Assembly (NCBI GenBank): GCA_002937455.1
Contig: PTJZ01000003.1
Location: 62,001 to 126,000 of the forward strand
DNA length: 64,000 nt
Source of the DNA: Alphaproteobacteria bacterium MarineAlpha11_Bin1
Lineage (GTDB): Bacteria > Pseudomonadota > Alphaproteobacteria > MPNO01 > UBA830
Reading direction: 5' to 3'
Both the position numbers and the translations under genes were made by a program. This document shows, one piece after another, positions 35,204-43,831 of this stretch. The first letter of the stretch is position 1. Every line of letters begins with the position of its first letter. The notes beneath the pieces were generated by a model that ran no database searches, was not told the origin of the DNA, and worked only from the letters and a program-made list of their open reading frames with translations.

Positions 35204-37622
35204 AACGGGCAATCCTGAATCCGATATCGTTTCTTTTCTCATCCGAATAGTCCCTGAATGATAGCCGTAATTCCGTAATTGAACCATGACGCCAACTTGA
35301 CCCGCGAATAACATGAAATCTTCCACTCTTTGGTCCTGTCGGATCGCGGGATAGTTTTCTTCCGCCGGCAGAAGCGTCGTAGAAATCGTTAATCCATTCT
35401 GCGGCATTACCACCCACATCATATAAACCGAGTATATTTGCGCGAAAGCTACGGACAGGCGACGTTTTCCTATAGCCGTCGCGATAACCTTGGATCTGAA
35501 TTGGAACCAATCCCGCTGCGGTCTGGTCTGCAAAATTTCCGCTTCTGGCGATCGGCGGCATCGAGAAACCCCAAGGGAATTTCAGGGGATTGGATTTCGA
35601 ACGTTTGCCCGCTTCGTATCGAGCGACATAAACCCATTCTGCCTCGGTCGGTAGCCGGTATCCCATTGTCAGCGGTAGAATGGCGACCATTCTCTTCTTC
35701 TCCTCGTGATAGGCGGGTGGGTGGCCCTCTAATTCGCTTATCCAGTTCAGGTAGCGCGCAGCATCGTCCCAAGTCAACGATACCGCTGGTTGAGCGTCGC
35801 CATTCAGCCCGCTGCCCGAATTATGATTTGGTCGGAAACGTCGATACATGGCATTGGTGACCTCAGCCTCGCCAATGGCGAAGCTTTTTGTAAGTCCGAC
35901 TGGATACAGGGTTTCATTGGATCGTCTACCACGCTCGCGGCGGGACGCTCCCATTTTGAATTCAACCTCGCCATCTATAGGCACTATGCGGACGACATGC
36001 CCCGATGACGTATTGATACTTTTTCGAGATTTTTGGCGGAGTACGTCTAATTGTTTCTCAAGAGTTATTTTCAAGCTTTTTGAGGCGGCTTTTCGCGGAG
36101 AAACCATGCCGCGATAGGTTATATAACCTGGCTTGCTGATCTCAATGTTATGCGGCCGGGTTTGAAGGCGCAGGCGTTGCGAGGCGGCTCCGACTGGTCG
36201 GCCGTCAATCTTTAGTTTGGCTCCCGAAGGGCTTGTCTTCAGAAAAATGATGCCAAACTCAGGGTTTAGTTTTGCAACAATGGTTGTTGTCTTATCGGAC
36301 TTTATCGCAGCAGAGAGGATTTTGGGTTTGTAGCCAAGTTTGGTGAGACGTATATCGTAAGTCTTTTGACCAACGAGGTCGATTTTCAACGGTGTGCGGC
36401 CGCGAAACATGTCACCAATCGTCACAGTGGCATTTGATGGCCGAGATGAGATGAACAGCTTACCATCGATCCGTTCCAGTTGGATTGTCCCTAAATCGAC
36501 GGCTCTACCCGGAGAAATATCAAACTCCCGATAGGCAGGTTTCCATCCTGGTTTAGCGAGTTCGAGACGGTATTTACCCCTCAGGGGTTTTGCGAGTGAT
36601 GGTGTACTACCCACGAGTCGACCATTAAGTGTTAGATCAGCGCCTTTTGGATTACTAGTAACCATTAGTGTTCCCCATGCTGGATCCAACGCTACATTGA
36701 GCACCTGACGTTCGCCCTTACCTGTAACTTTTACCGAAGTTTGGACAGTTAAGTATCGCTCGGATCTGATCTCTACAGAGTGTGTGCCTGGACTTATCTC
36801 GATATCAGTCAGGGGGGTTGTACCAACAAACTTATCGCCAAATTTGACTTCCGCAGGTATATCGGGTGCCGTTTTAATAGATATGAGGCCGGGAAGTTTA
36901 AGCATCTGAAAGAAAAACCGATGACTATTACCAAATTCGATTCTTACGCTTTCATCCAACGGCCGATACCCCGGGCTTTTGCTCCGGACTTTGTATTTTC
37001 CCGGTAAAACGAGAAAGCGGTCGCCGAATGGAATGGCTGGGAAGATCCCCGAGAGCGATATCGATGTAGGAGATGGCTTAATATCAAGAGTTACGAGTGA
37101 CGCGGAAAGAACGAACGCTACACCTGCTACAAGGATGCCGAAAACTGCGATTATATAGGGTTTGGATTTCCATCTTTGCAATTTTTCTCTTGATACCCTT
37201 TCCGTTGCTCCTCGTTCTGGAAATGCTGATGATGTTTGTGTCTTGGAATTCGAGCCAATCTCATTTTGAGAATCGCCTTTTACGCTAGGCGCGATGACCC
37301 TTAAATCTAATCTATCACCTGAAATATTTACCCTTATGCGGATATCGCCTATGCGGATGGTATCGGTCGCCGTTATCCAGACCGACCCCTTTATGATTTT
37401 GCCATTTTGGTATACGGATCTACCTCCGCTCTCTGTTTGGAGGAAATAGTGGCCGTCATGACCCCTTAGCCATAGACATGGATCCGCTTCGGCCTGCGGC
37501 CCGATTGAAAGTGTGTTGTCTGCCGTGATGCCTAAGGCGATTGGCAGATCCGACAAAGACAGGTCACATTCGCTTTCACCGTCAAAGATGCGTATCAACG
37601 CTCCTAGATCCTCTCTGTACAT
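35184..37622 (-). CDS. FHA-like / PEGA-repeat / SUMF1-like membrane protein
   Basis: 812 aa. Residues 1-110 resemble an FHA domain (end: IRIGDIRIRV) but lack the usual GR and SxxH phosphothreonine residues. One membrane helix (156-178) follows, then five PEGA-like repeats (about 182-232, 246-312, 316-384, 387-452, 457-523) and a C-terminal SUMF1/formylglycine-generating-like domain (about 545-805) with YRLPTEAEWVYVAR and YDVGGNAAEWINDF. The catalytic cysteines of true FGE are absent (RGSSWRHGSITELRLSFRDY), so it is probably a binding domain. It overlaps both neighbours by about 20 bases. PEGA and SUMF parts should be periplasmic. Confidence 0.85.
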   Translation of the reverse strand: MYREDLGALIRIFDGESECDLSLSDLPIALGITADNTLSIGPQAEADPCLWLRGHDGHYFLQTESGGRSVYQNGKIIKGSVWITATDTIRIGDIRIRVNISGDRLDLRVIAPSVKGDSQNEIGSNSKTQTSSAFPERGATERVSREKLQRWKSKPYIIAVFGILVAGVAFVLSASLVTLDIKPSPTSISLSGIFPAIPFGDRFLVLPGKYKVRSKSPGYRPLDESVRIEFGNSHRFFFQMLKLPGLISIKTAPDIPAEVKFGDKFVGTTPLTDIEISPGTHSVEIRSERYLTVQTSVKVTGKGERQVLNVALDPAWGTLMVTSNPKGADLTLNGRLVGSTPSLAKPLRGKYRLELAKPGWKPAYREFDISPGRAVDLGTIQLERIDGKLFISSRPSNATVTIGDMFRGRTPLKIDLVGQKTYDIRLTKLGYKPKILSAAIKSDKTTTIVAKLNPEFGIIFLKTSPSGAKLKIDGRPVGAASQRLRLQTRPHNIEISKPGYITYRGMVSPRKAASKSLKITLEKQLDVLRQKSRKSINTSSGHVVRIVPIDGEVEFKMGASRRERGRRSNETLYPVGLTKSFAIGEAEVTNAMYRRFRPNHNSGSGLNGDAQPAVSLTWDDAARYLNWISELEGHPPAYHEEKKRMVAILPLTMGYRLPTEAEWVYVARYEAGKRSKSNPLKFPWGFSMPPIARSGNFADQTAAGLVPIQIQGYRDGYRKTSPVRSFRANILGLYDVGGNAAEWINDFYDASAGGRKLSRDPTGPKSGRFHVIRGSSWRHGSITELRLSFRDYSDEKRNDIGFRIARYVQIPN

Positions 37623-39094
37623 TTAACAATTACGGACGCGGTATTGTTGGCACCGCGAATCCAAAATTCGACGCGGACATCTCGATACCCGGTACGTGTT
37701 CCCACCGCGATATATTTGCCAAGTGTTAATTCTATACTCTTCTCTATAAATCGTCCCAAACGAGCAATCCGATATACCGTGACGTGGGTTTCGCCATCCG
37801 ACCTTAGGAGCACAGTGTGGGGTACGGATGCATTGATCACTAGGTCGTTCAAGCGCTTTATTTTAGAGGCCAGACGGGGTCTAGAGGCCAGCGAATTTTT
37901 TCCCTCCTTTATCAATTGACGTGCATGTTTGAGCGGTTCTTCCGAATTTAGTCGGTCAGGTTCTTTTATATAATTGTTAATCTGGTTTTGCAGAAGAAAC
38001 ATGCGTTTTGAAAGGCGAAGGCCATTGATTCCTGAGGCGGCGTTTGGGTCAATCGTTAGGACTTTCTGATATTGTGTTGCTGCTTTTTCCCAATTCTCAT
38101 TCGCGGCCGCCTTCCGGGCATTACTCAACAGACTGTCAATCGCAGCATCCTCTCTTCGCTGTTTAAGCTGGGTGCTGAGGTCTCGGAGTTCTTGCGAATG
38201 AGGCCTTATATTTCGAGCCTTTGACAGGGCGATAGCGGCGATCTCAAATTTACCCTTATCGATACCCTGGATGGCCTCAGTTACTGCCCGAATGTAATTC
38301 ATTTCCGAAATCAGTCGCCCGGTTCGCGAGGCTTCTTTCTGCGCCGGTCGATAAGCGGGGTCCGCATTCGCGGCATCGCGGAATGCTCTGTATGCCGCTT
38401 CTAGGTGGCCGTTTAACTCGAGGCGCCGACCTTGTTCTACTAGTTTAAGGACAGAAGGCAACGACGCCGCTCGAGCAAGTCCTGCAAGGGCTTCAGGGTT
38501 ATCGGGTTGAATAGCGACGGCAAGACTAAATGCCGTCTCAGCGGAACGGGCCTCGGCATTCTTTATTGCGAGACGACCTGCTTTAATCGCCATGATTAGA
38601 CGTTTATTTTTACTCTTTTCAAGAGTTACAAGAAGTTCTTTAACGTGCTGAAATTCTTTTATAGAGATGAGATAATTCTCTGAATCGAACGCCGCATTTG
38701 CCTGCTGAAGCGCCTGTAACACCTCGGGGTAACTAACGGTCAATCTGTTTTCCCCCCATATTGTTACTCGATCCCTCTCGAGAAGCGATTTTTCGCGGAG
38801 TATATCTTTTAAAAGGCGTTCGGCAGTTTTTCTTCGTTTGTCTATTAGTGAGGGCATAGTCCCCGCTCCTGACGGGGGGCGATTAGCGGATGGGGACACC
38901 GCTCTTGTGGGCTTAATTTCCCTATTTTCGGAATTCTTTATAGGCCCCAGTGGTTCTTTGTCGATAGTCGTAGGAAGCACAAAAACAACTGCTAGCGCGA
39001 CTAAGATAAGCACAAGCAAACCGAGGCCTACCCCTAAATTTACTCTCTTGTAATTGCCGTCCTCATGGAATGGTTTTGGTCCGGAAACAGTCAT
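37604..39094 (-). CDS. TPR-repeat membrane-anchored protein
   Basis: 496 aa. A short cytoplasmic tail and one helix (about 18-42) anchor a long helical periplasmic region with TPR-like units, for example around AETAFSLAVAIQPDNPEALAGLAR, LEAAYRAFRDAANADP and WEKAATQYQKVLTIDP. The last 80 residues become beta-rich (VPHTVLLRSDGETHVTVYRI and GKYIAVGTRTGYRDVRVEF) and look PEGA-like. It ends inside the start of the PEGA/SUMF1 gene (19-base overlap). Likely a scaffold in the same machine. Confidence 0.75.
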   Translation of the reverse strand: MTVSGPKPFHEDGNYKRVNLGVGLGLLVLILVALAVVFVLPTTIDKEPLGPIKNSENREIKPTRAVSPSANRPPSGAGTMPSLIDKRRKTAERLLKDILREKSLLERDRVTIWGENRLTVSYPEVLQALQQANAAFDSENYLISIKEFQHVKELLVTLEKSKNKRLIMAIKAGRLAIKNAEARSAETAFSLAVAIQPDNPEALAGLARAASLPSVLKLVEQGRRLELNGHLEAAYRAFRDAANADPAYRPAQKEASRTGRLISEMNYIRAVTEAIQGIDKGKFEIAAIALSKARNIRPHSQELRDLSTQLKQRREDAAIDSLLSNARKAAANENWEKAATQYQKVLTIDPNAASGINGLRLSKRMFLLQNQINNYIKEPDRLNSEEPLKHARQLIKEGKNSLASRPRLASKIKRLNDLVINASVPHTVLLRSDGETHVTVYRIARLGRFIEKSIELTLGKYIAVGTRTGYRDVRVEFWIRGANNTASVIVKCTERI

Positions 39095-39116
39095 TTACGT
39101 TATCCGATCCGGCGAT

Positions 39117-40502
39117 TTAGCCAGTTAAGCTATGTTTGCCAATGCTATCCCCAAATTTTGAGGATGATTTATCAAGGGGCCCGACCTCCTGTTCGTGGAG
39201 TTTCTTCAGAATTACCCGCCACTGCCGAAATTTGTCCTCCACGGATCCGGTGAGTTCGACCGCCTCTCCTTCAACTTCAAGCACCACGGGCGTTACTTCT
39301 GAAGCAAGCGATTCACCGAGTTCTTCGAGCGCGATTTGATGGAGTTTACGATCGGCACCTGCTGTTTCAGAGAGTTGAATGGCCTCTCGAACGGCTTCGG
39401 CAAGAACGACCGAACCAACGGAGATCCCGGCAGTACCGCAACTAGGACAGTTGGTATTGCTCTGCGCTCCAGCAACGATCAAAGCGGTACCCAAAAGTCC
39501 CGTTACAACGGCTTTGGCGGCCCGCTCACTCTCAAGTTTTTCGGCCTTCCTCACGGCGTTCATTTCTGTCAGTCGTGACGTCCTCCACTGCGTGTAGGCT
39601 GCCTGAATATTGTGCGCAAGCCCATCGTACTGAGCGTCAAGGGTTTCTACTAATTGATTTTCTCGGGCACGGATACGCTGAATGCGTTGAAAAGAGGGGT
39701 CATCGTTCGACGGGAGCCGAATAACCTTGTATGTACCCTTACTTTCATTTGTTTTGGAGGATTTAGTACCTGAAAAAAGGCTCCCTAAAAAATCATTTTT
39801 AGTTGGTTTTTGGACTATTTTACCTTTTTTTAGATAACCTCCATATATATCTGGCGCGAATTCGGCAGCAAATTTCAGTTCCGCGATTTGTCTAATTTGG
39901 TAGACCCTTTTCTTTGGTAACGTGTTGAATTTCTGCGCTATATCATTTGCCATTTGATTATATAACGACTGAAACGGATCGGATCCCTGCTTTTCTGCGG
40001 TTTCGTACCTATCTTGATCGACTACGCCTGAATACTCTTTTGAATACCAGTTCGTGCCGGATGCATCTGACACAACCAAGAAAAGTTTTAGTATTTCCCC
40101 ATCGGATTCGAGTATTTCACCTGATACCGCGATTTCTCCATTATTTTTGATTGCCGGAATGACCCGGACCGGGCCCCAATGCCCGGATTTCTGCATCGTA
40201 TCTCGTAGCTTGGTCGCGATATAATAGCCCTCGGCGCGACGAATTTCTCTCGATACACGCTTGGCCTTGGCATCTTCGTCTGCGTTCTCACCAGATGCAA
40301 ATGTACTAATACGAACTTCCAAAAGATCATTTTCTGATATCTCAGCCCTCGGTTGAATAAGCTTGATCTCTTTTGTGGTAACTGTTCGTTTCTGGTAAGT
40401 AGAAACACAACTAGTTCCAATCAAGCAAATTACCACTAAGCCAAAAAGGCGGAACATTTTTGTTCTTTGCATTTCACCACATGCTCTTACTTTTTGCGAC
40501 AT
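39117..40502 (-). CDS. Putative lipoprotein of the vWA/proton-channel cluster
   Basis: About 461 aa. The N-terminus has a basic segment, a hydrophobic core LFGLVVICLIG and a Cys (TSC), consistent with a lipoprotein signal although the residue at -3 is not ideal. The mature N-terminal 150 residues (YYIATKLRDTMQKSGHWGPVRVIP, then VSGEILESDGEILKLFLVV) recall CsgG/LpoB-like outer-membrane lipoproteins; this is a weak impression. A glycine-rich hydrophobic stretch lies near TGLLGTALIVAG. ATG at 40502 has AAGGTG close upstream; a GTG at 40544 overlapping the previous stop is the alternative. Function unknown. Confidence 0.65.
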   Translation of the reverse strand: MSQKVRACGEMQRTKMFRLFGLVVICLIGTSCVSTYQKRTVTTKEIKLIQPRAEISENDLLEVRISTFASGENADEDAKAKRVSREIRRAEGYYIATKLRDTMQKSGHWGPVRVIPAIKNNGEIAVSGEILESDGEILKLFLVVSDASGTNWYSKEYSGVVDQDRYETAEKQGSDPFQSLYNQMANDIAQKFNTLPKKRVYQIRQIAELKFAAEFAPDIYGGYLKKGKIVQKPTKNDFLGSLFSGTKSSKTNESKGTYKVIRLPSNDDPSFQRIQRIRARENQLVETLDAQYDGLAHNIQAAYTQWRTSRLTEMNAVRKAEKLESERAAKAVVTGLLGTALIVAGAQSNTNCPSCGTAGISVGSVVLAEAVREAIQLSETAGADRKLHQIALEELGESLASEVTPVVLEVEGEAVELTGSVEDKFRQWRVILKKLHEQEVGPLDKSSSKFGDSIGKHSLTG

Positions 40503-40536
40503 ATGCCTCACCTTACCTGAATAACAACGGATAGGG

Positions 40537-41454
40537 TCAATCACGCGTTGCCTTTATCTTTCGGTATTCTTCCCAGAGTTTTTCTTTTAGAACTGGATCT
40601 TTTTCGTCTTCTGCCGCTTCTCGGATCTGTCTGGCTACGACATCATCATCGTTTCCTCTCTCACCCACAGAATTATTGCGTTTAGTCTCTGCTGTATTCT
40701 CCCCTCGATCGATTTCACCGTCAGGCTCCCTGGTATTTTCGCCAAGAGGGATAGGTGACCTATCAACATCCTCTGAGGTTTTTCCCCTGCCCTTCTTTTG
40801 ATTTCTATTTAATTCGGATTGTTTAGCCGCTTTCTCAGACGGTAAATTAGCTTGTTTCGCAGATCTTTTGTCCGAATTCCCCCCGTCGTCGTTTGATGAC
40901 GATTTGGGTTTTTGCGCTCTTGATCCGCTCCGCGTCGGCATACTGATCTGCCGCTGAGAGGCTCGCTCAAGCGCTCTTTGTCTCGAGCGCGAGAGTTTTT
41001 TGTCAACGACGGCCTCGAGAGCTTTTAGCTCGTCTTCAAGCGACCTCGATTTTTCTCTAATGGTCTGTACCTGTTTCGGCAATTGTGAGGCTCGTCTCCC
41101 AACTGTTTGTTCGATTAGGCAGTCTGTTCCGGATAGGGCTTTATTTCCCCCAATACGTCGGACTTTTTCACAGTTCTCGAGTTTTTGTCGATGAAGGCTT
41201 GCGACAAACTCCGCATACTCCAAAGCTTCTTTTTTGTTAATTGTTCCTGCATTTCGCTGGGCCCGGTATAGATTGCGTTCACGGAGCCACTCAATATCAC
41301 TAGCTTTCAACTGATTTAAAGCCTGGTGGAGGTCTGAGGTCTTTTTGGCTGAGGTAGTATCGATAACTCCAAACGATAGAGCCATTCCAGCAATTAGATA
41401 AAGGGCCGAGAGGCCCCTCTTCCGGCAACTGACCCTATTTTTATTTCTCCGAAT
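40537..41454 (-). CDS. Secreted coiled-coil protein, first gene of the cluster, probable ATT start
   Basis: From ATG 41385 the protein would be 282 aa and start inside a hydrophobic stretch. Reading upstream in frame gives RKRGLSALYLIAGMALSFGV ending at TTSA, a textbook signal peptide, but between that and the preceding in-frame TGA (41461-41463) there is no ATG, GTG or TTG. ATT at 41454 is the best candidate (305 aa), with GAGG about 10 bases before it. The mature protein is charged and helical, with a disordered Lys/Ser/Asp-rich middle (about 150-240 from the ATG) and a short helical end. No family recognised; a sequencing error at the start is possible. Confidence 0.6.
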   Translation of the reverse strand: MRRNKNRVSCRKRGLSALYLIAGMALSFGVIDTTSAKKTSDLHQALNQLKASDIEWLRERNLYRAQRNAGTINKKEALEYAEFVASLHRQKLENCEKVRRIGGNKALSGTDCLIEQTVGRRASQLPKQVQTIREKSRSLEDELKALEAVVDKKLSRSRQRALERASQRQISMPTRSGSRAQKPKSSSNDDGGNSDKRSAKQANLPSEKAAKQSELNRNQKKGRGKTSEDVDRSPIPLGENTREPDGEIDRGENTAETKRNNSVGERGNDDDVVARQIREAAEDEKDPVLKEKLWEEYRKIKATRD

Positions 41455-41464
41455 GTCTGCTCAA

Positions 41465-41477
41465 CCTCAGTTTGAGG
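41465..41477 (-). promoter_or_regulatory. Hairpin covering the ribosome-binding site of the cluster's first gene
   Basis: In the minus direction CCTCA-AAC-TGAGG forms a 5-bp stem whose 3' arm is the GAGG that would serve as Shine-Dalgarno for the ATT start at 41454. An overlapping alternative stem, CTCAA with TTGAG, would compete with it. It could hold translation low; not proven. Confidence 0.4.
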
Positions 41478-41668
41478 CCCCTTTAAATAATTAATGGATA
41501 CAACTTGGCCCGTTTAAAGAAATAGAAGGACTTCGAAAAAGTCCAATCTATAATTTTGTTTAATGTCACTATGCCGTAATTAATCTTATCTCGAAAAAAC
41601 GCGCAATCGTAGTTTAAAACTTTTTTGCGATACTAGGTATTTTACTCCAGTGAGAGATAATTAGGGTC

Positions 41669-42622
41669 TTAAGAACGGTTTGACTCAAAAAAATTAATAA
41701 CCTCTCTAATAACCTTGTTCAGATGCTCTCGGTTCCTTCCCGACCCACCCTCATTCGTGAAGCATTTATCGATAAACAATCTACGCGTTGCCTTTGACCC
41801 ATCGGCAAAACGCCAACCACCGATTTGCATTCGGATCAATGGGTTAAAACGGCATCCGTTCACGGCTACACCTCTGGTAATTCGGCCGTCGGTACTGAAA
41901 AAATGGTTGGCCCCCTTGATCAATAAAAAAGTGACGAGGTTACCCGCTTTTCGAAGCATTTTGATGAAATGCTGACAAGGTTCAAGATAGTAGTGACTTT
42001 CCGAACCTTTAATAATCAGTACAGGAAATGTTGCCTTTATTGGTTCCGGAAAAGCGTTGCACCCAGGCTCAGCCGCAGCCACTGCCCGCCATGGCTTAGC
42101 ATCGGAGGCGTATTGAATGTCAAACGATTTCCCGACTTGTGCAGCTCCGAAGCTGAAACCCGTATAAAAAATATTACCATTATCGAAGCGGATGTCTGAA
42201 GCCAAAATCTTTTTAAGATCAAGAGCATAACGATAGGCATTCGGAAACTTCTTTTTATCCCTCGGTTGAATATCATTTTCAAAAAAAGCATCCAAGGCGG
42301 CAACGACAAAACCACGTTCGATTCCGTTTTTAATTATTCGAGAAGAATACTCATCCGTCCTTCCTTCACCATCGGCAAATATTAACCCGTCACGGCCAGC
42401 CCCGTGTTGGGTAACAATAACTGGGTGAGGACCTTTCGAATTTGTGGGAACCCAGATTTGAGCTATTACCGGTCGTTCCTTACCACGGCTAACGCTTTTA
42501 AATTTAAATACTTCTGTGGAGTAATTCGGGTTTTCTGCTATGGCAATCGGAGGCCCAAGAAGACTTTCAGATAGCAAAATGATCGAGAATAAACAGGTTC
42601 TTTTAACTCTCATGAAACCCAT
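41669..42622 (-). CDS. Secreted alpha/beta hydrolase (dienelactone hydrolase-like)
   Basis: 317 aa with an N-terminal signal peptide (VKRTCLFSIILLSESLLGPPIAIA). The fold is indicated by HPVIVTQHGAGRDG, the nucleophile elbow GFSFGA with S157 and the late GANHFF segment with H240; the acid is likely in the GSESHYY region. Four to five cysteines in the mature part (for example PGCNAF, LEPCQHF) may form disulfides. It probably acts on an ester in the periplasm. It lies 200 bases upstream of the vWA cluster and may be separate from it. Confidence 0.82.
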   Translation of the reverse strand: MGFMRVKRTCLFSIILLSESLLGPPIAIAENPNYSTEVFKFKSVSRGKERPVIAQIWVPTNSKGPHPVIVTQHGAGRDGLIFADGEGRTDEYSSRIIKNGIERGFVVAALDAFFENDIQPRDKKKFPNAYRYALDLKKILASDIRFDNGNIFYTGFSFGAAQVGKSFDIQYASDAKPWRAVAAAEPGCNAFPEPIKATFPVLIIKGSESHYYLEPCQHFIKMLRKAGNLVTFLLIKGANHFFSTDGRITRGVAVNGCRFNPLIRMQIGGWRFADGSKATRRLFIDKCFTNEGGSGRNREHLNKVIREVINFFESNRS

Positions 42623-42787
42623 TTTCCGAGAATCCTAGAAATGTTTGTAAAAATCTGAGATGTAGACAGATTATAGAGCAAATATCGTGTAAATCTTCAT
42701 TCTATCCACGAATAAAAACCGCCCTAATTTGCTATCCCCAGCTATCTTGGTATCATCGCGCTTCTTGCAGTAACTAAAGGGTTAATC

Positions 42788-43771
42788 ATGAAGCGCCTAA
42801 TTTTTTCAATATCTTCGGTTTTAGTATTTTTCGGTTGGAGCAATATTGCTTTTGCTGGCTGTGGTAAAGTTACAATCGCAGAGATGACTTGGGGGTCAGC
42901 AGCTGTCGCCGCTCACGTTCAAAATACTATTCTATCAAAAGGTTTTGGCTGCAAGACCGAATTGGTTCCAGGTGACACCGTTCCGACAGTTACTTCGATG
43001 ACAGAGAAAGGAGAGCCTGATTTAGCACCTGAAGTCTGGATTAACTCTGCTCGTAAGGTTGTAGAGAAAGCGGTGGCAGAAGGCCGACTAAAAATCGCTG
43101 GCGAGATCTTATCTGACGGTGGAGAAGAAGGCTGGTGGGTTCCCGAATATGTAGTAAAAAAATATCCAAACCTGAAAACGCTACAAGCTGTATTGGCAAA
43201 ACCGGGACTTTTTCCTGACAAAGAAGAGCCCGGCAAAGGCCGTTTTTACACGTGCCCCCCCGGATGGGCATGCGAAATTGTGAACAAGAATCTGTATAAA
43301 GCATACGGATTAAAAAAAGCGGGCTTTACAATCTTTAACCCAGGTTCAGGCAAGGGGTTATCAGCGGCAATCGCTCAGGCTTACGAGCGCAAGAAACCAA
43401 TATTTACCTATTATTGGGCGCCGACCGCTGTCCTTGGAAAGTACCCGATGGTGAAGTTGGGTGGGATGAAACATGATGCAAAATCTTGGTCTTGTGTGAC
43501 GAATAAGGATTGTGCCAGTCCTAAAAAGAACATGTATCCGAAATCAACAGTCGTAACTGTCGCAACAAGTGATTTCGCTAATAAAAACACGGAAGCGTAT
43601 GGGTTTATTTCCAAGTTTTCGTGGCCTAACAAAGTTGTCAATGAATTGCTTGCTTGGAAAGAAAAGACTAGATCCACAGCGGCTGAAACGGCGAACCACT
43701 TCATTGCAAATTATAAAGGTACTTGGAGCAGCTGGGTCTCAGCAGAAGTTGCTGCAAAAATTAATAAGTAA
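42788..43771 (+). CDS. Glycine betaine/proline ABC transporter substrate-binding protein
   Basis: 327 aa of the ProX/OpuAC family with a signal peptide cut after FAGC-type residues (NIAFAG-CGK). CGKVTIAEMTWGSAAVAAHV and the WAPTAVLGKY block hold tryptophans of the kind that cage quaternary amines. It heads an operon with permease and ATPase, and an intergenic hairpin follows it, presumably keeping its level higher. Substrate is likely betaine, choline or a similar osmolyte. Confidence 0.9.
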   Translation: MKRLIFSISSVLVFFGWSNIAFAGCGKVTIAEMTWGSAAVAAHVQNTILSKGFGCKTELVPGDTVPTVTSMTEKGEPDLAPEVWINSARKVVEKAVAEGRLKIAGEILSDGGEEGWWVPEYVVKKYPNLKTLQAVLAKPGLFPDKEEPGKGRFYTCPPGWACEIVNKNLYKAYGLKKAGFTIFNPGSGKGLSAAIAQAYERKKPIFTYYWAPTAVLGKYPMVKLGGMKHDAKSWSCVTNKDCASPKKNMYPKSTVVTVATSDFANKNTEAYGFISKFSWPNKVVNELLAWKEKTRSTAAETANHFIANYKGTWSSWVSAEVAAKINK

Positions 43772-43784
43772 CATTTAAAATATT

Positions 43785-43814
43785 TAATCGGGCCGGCTTT
43801 CGCTGGCCCGATTA
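43785..43814 (+). promoter_or_regulatory. Intergenic hairpin between binding protein and permease genes
   Basis: A perfect 10-bp stem, TAATCGGGCC (43785-43794) with GGCCCGATTA (43805-43814), closes a 10-base loop. There is no T-run after it, so it is more likely an RNA-stabilising or partial-termination element than a full terminator. Confidence 0.75.
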
Positions 43815-43831
43815 ACCAAAAAGAGTTCAAA

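Noticed and set aside
35204..35533. Upstream 110 codons of the small secreted protein frame
   Set aside because: They lie inside the PEGA/SUMF1 gene in another frame; the signal peptide starts at 35203.
32034..41454. Interpretation as a Zorya defence system
   Set aside because: A MotA-like channel is present, but the partner proteins have vWA domains instead of the OmpA-type domain of ZorB, and no ZorC/ZorD/ZorE-type helicase or nuclease is in the cluster.
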